Source: Pinibacter soli
Lineage (GTDB): Bacteria > Bacteroidota > Bacteroidia > Chitinophagales > Chitinophagaceae
Reading direction: 5' to 3'
Assembly (NCBI RefSeq): GCF_029961145.1
Contig: NZ_JASBRG010000007.1
Location: 848,155 to 912,154 of the forward strand
Length of the DNA stretch: 64,000 bases
Shown here: positions 16,661-24,515 of the stretch, piece after piece
Layout: every line of letters begins with the position of its first letter
How positions within the stretch are numbered: position 1 is the stretch's first letter
The notes under the pieces: generated by a model
What the model was told of the DNA's origin: nothing
Seen by the model: the letters and a program-made list of their open reading frames with translations, nothing else
Database searches by the model: none
Made by a program: the position numbers and the translations under genes

Positions 16661-18097
16661 TCAGTTGCCAATTAACAAAAACTGTTTGATGCCTGGAATA
16701 ATGATCGAGGGCACAACGCCAAAACCCAACAGCATCATTACCAATACAACCAAAGCTGCATAAGAAGCCGCATAAAAAAATGGATGCAGGCTTTTTTCTT
16801 TCTGGATAACAACAGCAACATCTGAAAACAATGTACTGATGATGCGCAAATAATAATACAAACCAATCACACTCGTTACGACCAATACGATTACAGGCAG
16901 CCATGCTTGTTGTTCAACGCCTGCCATGAGTACATAAAACTTTCCGATAAATCCTGCTGTTAGCGGTATTCCTGCCAGCGAAAGTAATGCCACGGAAAGC
17001 ACAACGGCAACAAATGGTTTTTCCCAGAACAACCCGCGGTATACACTCAATGAGTCAGCATCTTTATCTTTTGCCGACAATAATATCATCACACCAAAGG
17101 CTATCAATATAGTAACCGCGTAAGCAATTAAATAAAAAGCAGCAGCTTCTACACCCCTGCTGTTTCCTGGCAAAAATGCCACCAGTAAATATCCAAAATG
17201 CGCAATGGAAGAATAAGCCAGCAATCGCTTTATGTTCTGTTGCCTCAACGCAAGTATGTTTCCTGTTATCATGGAAAGTATCGCAATAGCGGAAACAATT
17301 GTCATAACCGAATGATTGCTTTGCAAATGAAGTTCCTGCGCAAAACGAAGCAGTACAGCAAATACGCCAATTTTAGAAACAGTGGCAATAAAGCTTGCTA
17401 CAGGTGGTGGTGCGCCCTGGTAAACATCTGCCGCCCATAAATGAAACGGCACTAATGCCAGCTTAAAGCCAACAGCAACCATGATTAAACTAAATCCCGC
17501 TATGAATAATGGTGACGATGAATCTAACTTTTTGGCTATGATAGAAAAATCCATACTGCCGGTATCCATATAGATCAGCGCCATGCCAAACAAAAGAAAA
17601 GCAGATGTAAGCGCCGCCAACAGAAGATATTTGATGCCTGCTTCAACAGCATTGTTCCTGGTACGCAAGTATGCGATTAATGCATACAAACTTACACTCA
17701 ATAATTCCAGCCCGATAAAGAATGAGATAAAATGTCTGCTGATGGTTAATATCGCTGCACCGAGTGTACTTAAAAAAATAAGGATATAATATTCACGCGG
17801 GTTCTCTTCACGCTCTTCAAAATAAATGTAGGAGAACAGGCCCACCACTAAGACACAGAATATAATTAGGCCTGTGAACAAGGCTCCATATCCATCAACT
17901 ATCAGCAATGGCATGATCGCTTGAGGTAAAACATCTCTTACATACCACATCGTAAAAATAACCAGGCACATCATGAGAAAGCCTATGATCTGTATAATGG
18001 TATGCCCCTGACGAAATGCGATCAGCAATATAATAACGATAGATGCTGTTGCCAGCTCCATAAAAGGAAGAAGCGCCATTAGCTGTTGATGAGTCAT
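16661..18097 (-). CDS. nuoN: NADH-quinone oxidoreductase subunit N
   Basis: 478 residues and about 14 transmembrane helices; one of the three antiporter-like proton-pumping subunits in the complex I membrane arm. The proton_antipo_M core includes KYLLLAALTSAFLLFG, the charged-residue helix LVPFHLWAADVYQGAPPPV and RLLAYSSIAHFGYLL. It is the last gene of the nuo operon, separated from nuoM by 261 bp holding an inverted-repeat element. Confidence 0.95.
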   Translation of the reverse strand: MTHQQLMALLPFMELATASIVIILLIAFRQGHTIIQIIGFLMMCLVIFTMWYVRDVLPQAIMPLLIVDGYGALFTGLIIFCVLVVGLFSYIYFEEREENPREYYILIFLSTLGAAILTISRHFISFFIGLELLSVSLYALIAYLRTRNNAVEAGIKYLLLAALTSAFLLFGMALIYMDTGSMDFSIIAKKLDSSSPLFIAGFSLIMVAVGFKLALVPFHLWAADVYQGAPPPVASFIATVSKIGVFAVLLRFAQELHLQSNHSVMTIVSAIAILSMITGNILALRQQNIKRLLAYSSIAHFGYLLVAFLPGNSRGVEAAAFYLIAYAVTILIAFGVMILLSAKDKDADSLSVYRGLFWEKPFVAVVLSVALLSLAGIPLTAGFIGKFYVLMAGVEQQAWLPVIVLVVTSVIGLYYYLRIISTLFSDVAVVIQKEKSLHPFFYAASYAALVVLVMMLLGFGVVPSIIIPGIKQFLLIGN

Positions 18098-18196
18098 AAA
18101 CTGTACGTTGTATGTTGAACATGGTTCTCCATAAAAACATTGGACTTATAACGAGCATTATTATGAACCCAGCTGTATTACTACTATCACCGTCTC

Positions 18197-18306
18197 TTGC
18201 GTCGCACTCTTCAGCTGGAAGTAATTCTACTCAGCATCGCTACAATCCTGTTTCATAAAATGCTACATGTTGAGTAACGAATAAAAAGTACAAGTGTGCG
18301 ACGCAA
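18197..18306. repeat. GCGTCGCAC-type inverted-repeat element
   Basis: About 110 bp between nuoM and nuoN. Outer arms TTGCGTCGCACTCTT (18197-18211) and AAGTGTGCGACGCAA (18292-18306) are complementary at 14 of 15 positions. An inner pair CTACTCA / TGAGTA lies near 18227 and 18271. It does not code and looks like a small MITE/REP element. Confidence 0.7.
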
Positions 18307-18358
18307 CAAAAGTTCACTTCTTATTCTACTGCCGGGCCCAAAAAAACACAAACAACTT

Positions 18359-19813
18359 TTAATGCAGCCTATAACTTAAAAGATCCATTACTGTTTGCGG
18401 ATAAAGCCCCAGCAATACGATTGCAATGCTTAACGTCGCAAGAATGATCAACTCTCTTGCAGTTATATCAGTTAACTTATCTCCACTTGTCGTAGGACCC
18501 AAAAAAACTTTTTGCATCATGCGTAAAGAATACAACGCTGAAAAAACCAAACCAGTGGAAGCCAAAACGGTTAGCAATACGTTTGCCTGGAACGTACCCA
18601 ACAGGATTAAAAACTCCGCGATAAAATTTCCCAATACCGGCAGGCCAAGTGAAGCCATGGTAAATAACATGGCAACTCCACCCATGGCAGGCATGGACGT
18701 CCATAACCCACCCATTTTTTCTATATCCCTTGTATGCAGTCGCTCCTTGATCATGCCGGCAAGAACGAATAATGCACCAGTACTTATGCCGTGTGTGACT
18801 ATTTGCATTACAACACCCTGCATAGCTATTTCGCGGAACGCAAAAATACCGGTGAGCACAAAACCCATATGACTTACAGATGTATAAGCGATGAGCCGTT
18901 TAATATCTGTTTGCGCAAAAGCCATCATGGCTCCATAAATAATTCCGATGACACCAAACAACATTGCCCACCATGCAATATCAACAGCAGCCTGATGAAA
19001 CAGTGGAAGAACAAAACGTATGATGCCATAAGCGCCAGTTTTAAGAAGCAGCCCTGCTAGTATAAGACTACCGGCTGTAGGCGCTTCGCTATGCGCATCA
19101 GGCAACCAACTGTGAAATGGCACCATCGGCAGCTTTATAACAAAAGCGATCATAAAACCTATCATTATCCACTTTGCTGTGGCAGGTTCAAGTTGCGTGT
19201 TTAAGAGACTGAAGTAATCGTATGAATAGGTGCCGTTTTTCGCACCGTGTGTAAAATACAATGACAATATGGAAAGCAGCATGAGCAAGCCACCCGCTTG
19301 TGTAAAAATGAAAAATTTATACGCAGCATATCTCCTGTTCTTATCGCCCCAGATAAGTATAAGCAGATACATGGGCACAAGCATTACTTCCCAGAAAAAG
19401 TAAAAAAGAAAAAGATCCAGCGCGACAAACACACCGCTAATACCGGCAAGCGTCCACAACAGGTTGAAATAATAGAATCCTGTGCGGTTATGAATTTCTT
19501 TCCATGAACATAATACAGCAAGCGTTCCCAGGAAAAATGTAAGCAGTAGCAAGATCATACTTAAGCCATCTATTGCTACGTGAAAGCTGATACCGAAAGA
19601 TGGTATCCATGCAGTTTGATACTGGATCATCCATGTATCTGTACTTGTATGTGTTCCTCTGCCATACTGCAACCATATATTCATGAGGATAGCAAGGTCT
19701 GCCAGCACTGCAAATAACGCAATCCATTTTGCAGCCATCGGATTCCATCTTGCAATGAGCCAGCATAGCATGCCGCCACTCAATAAAACAACTATCAGCC
19801 ACACTAGTATCAT
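18359..19813 (-). CDS. nuoM: NADH-quinone oxidoreductase subunit M
   Basis: 484 residues from the ATG at 19813, which overlaps the nuoL stop as ATGA. The open frame extends 35 codons further upstream into nuoL, but that extension is polar and unlike NuoM. About 14 helices. The signature LPMVPFHSWLPDAHSEAPTA and RLIAYTSVSHMGFVLTG identify the proton-pumping antiporter-like subunit of the complex I membrane arm. Translational coupling to nuoL is likely. Confidence 0.95.
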   Translation of the reverse strand: MILVWLIVVLLSGGMLCWLIARWNPMAAKWIALFAVLADLAILMNIWLQYGRGTHTSTDTWMIQYQTAWIPSFGISFHVAIDGLSMILLLLTFFLGTLAVLCSWKEIHNRTGFYYFNLLWTLAGISGVFVALDLFLFYFFWEVMLVPMYLLILIWGDKNRRYAAYKFFIFTQAGGLLMLLSILSLYFTHGAKNGTYSYDYFSLLNTQLEPATAKWIMIGFMIAFVIKLPMVPFHSWLPDAHSEAPTAGSLILAGLLLKTGAYGIIRFVLPLFHQAAVDIAWWAMLFGVIGIIYGAMMAFAQTDIKRLIAYTSVSHMGFVLTGIFAFREIAMQGVVMQIVTHGISTGALFVLAGMIKERLHTRDIEKMGGLWTSMPAMGGVAMLFTMASLGLPVLGNFIAEFLILLGTFQANVLLTVLASTGLVFSALYSLRMMQKVFLGPTTSGDKLTDITARELIILATLSIAIVLLGLYPQTVMDLLSYRLH

Positions 19814-21699
19814 AAAAAAAATTGTAAGGCTAAAATAAAAATGATACCTATCAATACACTTATTACATACGTTCGCACAGAACCATCCTGGCTTACGGAA
19901 AATATTCCGTTGAGCCATTGAAATATAGATACAATACCTGTATATATTTTGTCAATTACATCCTGTTTGTTCAAACTTGTTACAAACATGAAAGGACGAA
20001 CGAATAATGTGTGATACAATTGATCGAACCGCCAGCCGCTAAAAAAGAAATTACGCAGCCCAACCAATGCCGGCACCTCCTTCCATTTGGCTACTATGGC
20101 AGTATTTTTTTTGTACAAGAGATAGCCTGTATATATTCCTGTTAATGTTGCCGCCACCGCAATTAATTGAAAAATGTATTCGGAAGGAACGATATCTTTT
20201 TCTGTTAAAGGCGGCAAAGCCTTTTGCACTACGTCTGAAAACAATGTAACGTGCATCAGGTTATGTGGCCATTCAATAAAACCGGCGACAATACTTAACA
20301 GTGCCAAAATAATTAAGGGCCATGTCATCAGCCTGCCGGGAGGTTCACTAATATCTGTTTTTATTTCGCCCCAAAAAACCACCAGCATTAAACGTGTTGT
20401 ATAAAAAGCGGTAATAAATGCGCCCGCAAGAGCTACTAACCAAAGCAAGGGATTACCTCCGTTAGCGCTCCATGCATACCATAAAATCTGGTCCTTGCTA
20501 AAGAAACCTGCACTTACAAATGGCAACGCTGCCAATGCTGCCGCACCGGCAAGAAATGTATAAAACACAATGGGCAGTTTATTTTTCAAGCCACCCATTT
20601 TAAAAATACCATGTTCGTGATGCAATGATTCTATGACAGCTCCTGCTGCAAGAAATAATAAGGCTTTAAAAAATGCGTGCGTAAAAAAATGAAATATGCC
20701 GGCACTCCATGCGCCAACACCGAGTGCTAAAAACATATAACCTACCTGGCTGATCGTTGAATAAGCAAGAATGCGTTTTATATCTGTCTGCACCATTGCG
20801 CTGCACCCTGCTATTAACAATGTGACGGCACCAACAACCGCCGTAATATTCATCACAAATGGTGATAGCTGAAACACTGCATGCATTCTTGCTACAAGGT
20901 AAACACCTGCTGTTACCATTGTTGCAGCATGTATCAACGCACTTACCGGTGACGGACCAGCCATTGCATCCGGCAGCCAGGTTTGTAAAGGTACTTGTGC
21001 CGACTTGCCCATTCCGCCAGCCAGCAACAGCAATGCTATGGAAGTTATAAGAGGTGAACTTTTGATAAAATGTTCTGGTGCTGCTTTTTGAATGGCAGGA
21101 ATATCAAGTGTTCCCAATTCACGGAACAGCAGAAAAAGACCTATTGCCATGGCAGTATCACCAATACGCGTAATGTAAAATGCTTTGTTGGCCGCATGAA
21201 CGTTAGCAGTGGTTTCGTACCAAAACCCAATGAGTAAATAGCTACATAGACCCACTCCTTCCCAACCGAGGTACAGCAATACCAAATTATCTGCCATTAC
21301 CAGTATTAGCATGGCGCAAACAAAAAGATTCATAGATGCAAAAAACCTCGCATAGTCACGATCGTGCTTCATAAAACCTGCACTGTAAATATGTATAAGT
21401 GCACCGACAAATGTTATCACAAAGAGAAACACAAGTGATAATGCATCTATCCGAAAACTAAAGGAGCAATTGAAATTCGCTACGCTCATCCAGCGCCATA
21501 AGGTTTCCGTATAGGCACCATTTTCTGGTGGGGCTTGTAAGAAATTAATCCCAAGCCATATGGTTACAATTGCTGCAATGCAGACAACACCTGCGCCTAC
21601 AACAGCGATCACCTGTTTGGACAAATGTCTTCCTGCAAGGGATAATATCAAAAATCCCATCAATGGTAACGCCGGGATAAGAAATAAAACTTCTTGCAT
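19810..21699 (-). CDS. nuoL: NADH-quinone oxidoreductase subunit L
   Basis: 629 residues from the ATG at 21699 (MQEVLFLIPALPLMGF); an in-frame ATG 12 codons upstream lies in a palindromic repeat and is unlikely. About 16 helices, including YLGWEGVGLCSYLLIGFW, VPLQTWLPDAMAGPSPVSAL and RILAYSTISQVGYMFLALG. It is the distal proton-pumping subunit with the long lateral helix. Its stop overlaps the nuoM start by 4 bp. Confidence 0.95.
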   Translation of the reverse strand: MQEVLFLIPALPLMGFLILSLAGRHLSKQVIAVVGAGVVCIAAIVTIWLGINFLQAPPENGAYTETLWRWMSVANFNCSFSFRIDALSLVFLFVITFVGALIHIYSAGFMKHDRDYARFFASMNLFVCAMLILVMADNLVLLYLGWEGVGLCSYLLIGFWYETTANVHAANKAFYITRIGDTAMAIGLFLLFRELGTLDIPAIQKAAPEHFIKSSPLITSIALLLLAGGMGKSAQVPLQTWLPDAMAGPSPVSALIHAATMVTAGVYLVARMHAVFQLSPFVMNITAVVGAVTLLIAGCSAMVQTDIKRILAYSTISQVGYMFLALGVGAWSAGIFHFFTHAFFKALLFLAAGAVIESLHHEHGIFKMGGLKNKLPIVFYTFLAGAAALAALPFVSAGFFSKDQILWYAWSANGGNPLLWLVALAGAFITAFYTTRLMLVVFWGEIKTDISEPPGRLMTWPLIILALLSIVAGFIEWPHNLMHVTLFSDVVQKALPPLTEKDIVPSEYIFQLIAVAATLTGIYTGYLLYKKNTAIVAKWKEVPALVGLRNFFFSGWRFDQLYHTLFVRPFMFVTSLNKQDVIDKIYTGIVSIFQWLNGIFSVSQDGSVRTYVISVLIGIIFILALQFFL

Positions 21700-21720
21700 G
21701 ACAATCGTTTTTGAATATCT

Positions 21721-21780
21721 GTAGAGACAAGGCATTGCCTTGTCTGGTAGCGAAAAGACAAGGCAATGCCTTGTCTCTAC
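21721..21780. repeat. Palindromic REP, two copies head to head
   Basis: GTAGAGACAAGGCATTGCC... at 21721-21745 and AGACAAGGCAATGCC...CTCTAC at 21756-21780, separated by GGTAGCGAAA. Each copy is itself a palindrome around the central base, and the pair is inverted. The second copy contains the TAG stop of nuoK (21777-21779). Same family as 28666-28700 and 32370-32397. Confidence 0.85.
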
Positions 21781-22088
21781 GTCTCTATATCATCTTTAAG
21801 ATTATTCAGTTTACTAACATCAAGTGTTTTATGCTGGTGATATACCTGCATGACCAATGCCAGCCCCACTGATACTTCGGACGCTGCCATTGCCAAAATA
21901 AACAGGAACATCACCTGCCCGTCGGGTTGTCCCCACCGGGCACCGGCTGCAACAAATGCAACTCCCGCAGCATTCAGCATTATCTCAACAGAGATCAATA
22001 TGAAAATTATGTTTCGCCGCGTAAGTACGCCTAACAATCCAAGTACAAAAAGTATAGCGGCTACAACAAGTACTGAATATGATTGCAT
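21777..22088 (-). CDS. nuoK: NADH-quinone oxidoreductase subunit K
   Basis: 103 residues, three transmembrane helices, typical length. The conserved Glu-containing helices are present (LISVEIMLNAAGVAFVAAG and FILAMAASEVSVGLALVMQVY). Small membrane-arm subunit of complex I in the proton path. It starts 3 bp after nuoJ, and its stop codon lies inside a REP palindrome. Confidence 0.95.
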   Translation of the reverse strand: MQSYSVLVVAAILFVLGLLGVLTRRNIIFILISVEIMLNAAGVAFVAAGARWGQPDGQVMFLFILAMAASEVSVGLALVMQVYHQHKTLDVSKLNNLKDDIET

Positions 22089-22091
22089 TGT

Positions 22092-22643
22092 TTATGTTTT
22101 AGATGAAAAATGCACTGCATCTTCCTCCTGCTTCAAAAACCTGTGTAAATATTTTTTCTTATGCCTGCCTATATGTGCAGCGCCTACAATGCCTGCCATT
22201 AAAAGAAAGCCGGTCAGCTCCACCGCTATTATGTACTCACCGTACAATGAAAGCGGGATTTTTTTCAGATCAACGGTTTGTTGAGGAATTGTTGTAGATC
22301 CTCCCATAACTATTAGTAACAGCAACTCTGCTAGTAAAATGACTGTTAATATCGAAGGGCCAATCCATGTTTTGGGTTGCATCCATTGCTTTTCCTGTAT
22401 GGCGGATTCCCGTCCTAAATTGAGCATCATCACTACAAAAATGAAGAGTACGATAATCGCTCCTGCATACAAAATAATTTCCAGCGTGGCTACAAATGGT
22501 GCTCCCAGAGACAAGAATATCATTGCAACGCCTAAAAAAGATACAACGAGATACAGCAATGCATGCACGGGCTGATGGCGGGTTATTACCATAACGGTAG
22601 CCGCTATTGCAACAATGGATGAAATGTAAAAGAGATAGTTCAT
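22092..22643 (-). CDS. nuoJ: NADH-quinone oxidoreductase subunit J
   Basis: 183 residues with five hydrophobic helices, including HALLYLVVSFLGVAMIFLSLGAPFVA and ILYAGAIIVLFIFVVMML, the region with the pi-bulge helix of TM3. Membrane-arm subunit of complex I. It lies 3 bp from nuoI and 3 bp from nuoK, in one of the few parts of the operon without an inserted repeat. Confidence 0.94.
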   Translation of the reverse strand: MNYLFYISSIVAIAATVMVITRHQPVHALLYLVVSFLGVAMIFLSLGAPFVATLEIILYAGAIIVLFIFVVMMLNLGRESAIQEKQWMQPKTWIGPSILTVILLAELLLLIVMGGSTTIPQQTVDLKKIPLSLYGEYIIAVELTGFLLMAGIVGAAHIGRHKKKYLHRFLKQEEDAVHFSSKT

Positions 22644-22646
22644 TTC

Positions 22647-23162
22647 TTATGGCATTAAGCTGTGAATGTCAACCGGCGCATCTTCGTTTTCACCTTCTCC
22701 TTTTTGTTTTACGCCTGCATTCATTCCTGCGACTTTATAAAAATTATAACCGGGATATTTCCCCTGGCTGTTTATCAGCAGATCTTCTTTTTCAAATACA
22801 AGATTCTGGCGATTGTATTCTGCCATTTCAAAATCCGGTATTAACTGGATAGCATACGTTGGACATGCATCTTCGCAATACCCGCAAAAAATACAGCGTG
22901 AAAAATTGATGCGAAAAAATTCCGGGTATCGCCTGCCATTTTCATCTTCTGTTGCCTGCAAAGCAATGCAATCAACGGGGCACGCAACAGCGCATAAGTA
23001 ACAACCCACACAGCGTTCGCCACCATCAGGATCTTTTGTCAGCACGATTCTTCCGCGCCAGCGTGGATGCAATTTTACTTTCTCTTCCGGGTATTGAATG
23101 GTCACATGTCTTTTGAAAAGATGAAGAAATGTCAACCATATGGTTCGTATATGACTAAACAT
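22647..23162 (-). CDS. nuoI: NADH-quinone oxidoreductase subunit I (two 4Fe-4S ferredoxin subunit)
   Basis: 171 residues. Two complete CxxCxxCxxxCP cluster motifs, [15 protein letters not shown] and [15 protein letters not shown], bind clusters N6a and N6b that pass electrons from NuoG towards NuoB. Peripheral arm subunit at the membrane interface. A 273-bp repeat-filled gap separates it from nuoH upstream. Confidence 0.96.
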   Translation of the reverse strand: MFSHIRTIWLTFLHLFKRHVTIQYPEEKVKLHPRWRGRIVLTKDPDGGERCVGCYLCAVACPVDCIALQATEDENGRRYPEFFRINFSRCIFCGYCEDACPTYAIQLIPDFEMAEYNRQNLVFEKEDLLINSQGKYPGYNFYKVAGMNAGVKQKGEGENEDAPVDIHSLMP

Positions 23163-23177
23163 AGATCAAGTTTTATT

Positions 23178-23430
23178 TTTCACGCAAAAGCGCAAAGAAA
23201 AAGAGCAAAGAAAGCAAAGGTTTCACGCAACGAAGGCAACGGAGCGGCGACGCAAAGAATTGTTGATTTGAGTTTTTCTTATTTGAACTTTCCTTATAAC
23301 AAAGCTTCCTCCTTGTCAGCGTCCACAAATTTCTGCAACCCTTTGCGTCGCTTTTTCGCCACGCTCGTTGCGTGAAATAAGTCGGACTCTTTGCGAAAAA
23401 ACAAATCTCCTTCGCGCCTTTGCGTGAAAC
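23178..23430. repeat. TTCACGCAAAG-type long inverted-repeat element
   Basis: About 250 bp filling the nuoH-nuoI gap. The left arm has TTCACGCAAAAGCGCAAAG and a second TTTCACGCAACGAAGGC. The right arm has the complementary CTTTGCGTCGC, GTTGCGTGAAA and CGCCTTTGCGTGAAAC. The word pattern is an 8-9 bp degenerate tandem in each arm. A one-armed relative is at 4255-4345. Non-coding. Confidence 0.75.
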
Positions 23431-23435
23431 TTTAA

Positions 23436-24392
23436 TCAGCCTCTTATCAATAGCGCTACAGCGCCGGTAATCATCAAATTCAGCAGTGCCAAAGGCAGCA
23501 ATATCTTCCAGCCGGTCTCCATTAGTTGATCATATCTTGGTCGTGGCAACGATGCGCGTAATAATATAAAGAACAGAATAAAGGCAAATGTTTTTAAAAA
23601 GAACCATGCCCACGGAGGCAGGAATGACCAACCCAACCATCCACCGAAAAACATGGTAACGGTCACTGCAGATATAAGTGTTATACCTAAATATTCACCA
23701 ATAAAAAACATCCCGAATTTCATTCCTGAATATTCTGAGTGATAACCGGCTACCAGTTCACTTTCTGCTTCCGGAATATCAAATGGCAACCTGTGTGTTT
23801 CTGCTATTCCTGCAATAAAAAATATAATCAGTGCCACGGGTTGCTTGATAACAAACCACATGTCCTTTTGTGCATTAACAATATCACCTAGTTTAAAAGA
23901 GCCTGTCAACATAACCACACCCATCAGGCTCAGGCCCATGAACACTTCGTAAGCTATCATTTGCGATGCGCCACGCATGGCGCCCAGCAATGAGTATTTA
24001 TTATTGGATGCCCATCCACCCAACACAATGCTATACACGCCCAACGATGACATGGCCAGGAAAAACAAAATACCAACATTCAGGTCCGCTACTATTATTT
24101 GTGGTGTAAAGGGTATGATCACAAAACTCATTAATACACTGCCGACTACCACAGCAGGAGCGAATATAAACACCCACTTATCGGCAAAAGGTGGAACCCA
24201 GTCTTCTTTAAAAAACAACTTCAATGTATCTGCTAAAACGATCAATATTCCTAACGGCCCAGCCCTGTTAGGACCAAGTCTGTCCTGCCACATAGCCAAC
24301 ATTCTGCGCTCAACCCAAATAAGGCCAGCGGCAATATTCAACAGCACGAATAGCACTCCTAATACGATCCAAACATGTTGCATGACTGTCAT
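23436..24392 (-). CDS. nuoH: NADH-quinone oxidoreductase subunit H
   Basis: 318 residues, eight transmembrane helices. The heel subunit of complex I that helps form the quinone chamber. Conserved segments are ERRMLAMWQDRLGPNRAGP, the acidic loop LPFDIPEAESELVAGYHSEYSG and FFGGW. The ATG at 24392 or the one three codons later may be used. Confidence 0.96.
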   Translation of the reverse strand: MTVMQHVWIVLGVLFVLLNIAAGLIWVERRMLAMWQDRLGPNRAGPLGILIVLADTLKLFFKEDWVPPFADKWVFIFAPAVVVGSVLMSFVIIPFTPQIIVADLNVGILFFLAMSSLGVYSIVLGGWASNNKYSLLGAMRGASQMIAYEVFMGLSLMGVVMLTGSFKLGDIVNAQKDMWFVIKQPVALIIFFIAGIAETHRLPFDIPEAESELVAGYHSEYSGMKFGMFFIGEYLGITLISAVTVTMFFGGWLGWSFLPPWAWFFLKTFAFILFFILLRASLPRPRYDQLMETGWKILLPLALLNLMITGAVALLIRG

Positions 24393-24402
24393 CTTGGTGT
24401 TA

Positions 24403-24515
24403 ATTTAAAATTCAAAAAACCAAAATTCAAAATTCAAAACAAGAGAAGACCATCGTGTACAATGATTAGGTATCTACGACTTTTTACTTTCTAATTTCTA
24501 ATTTCTAATTTGACT
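24403..24515. repeat. Degenerate heptamer tracts at the nuoG-nuoH junction
   Basis: Two tracts of 7-bp units: AAAATTC repeats around 24408-24440 and TCTAATT repeats at about 24489-24510. They face each other across the junction and can pair partly. The second tract overlaps the end of nuoG and provides its last codons (ending RN) and TAG stop. Confidence 0.7.

Noticed and set aside
19814-19918. Upstream extension of nuoM by 35 codons
   Set aside because: The extension overlaps nuoL and is unlike NuoM; the ATGA overlap start at 19813 fits operon structure.
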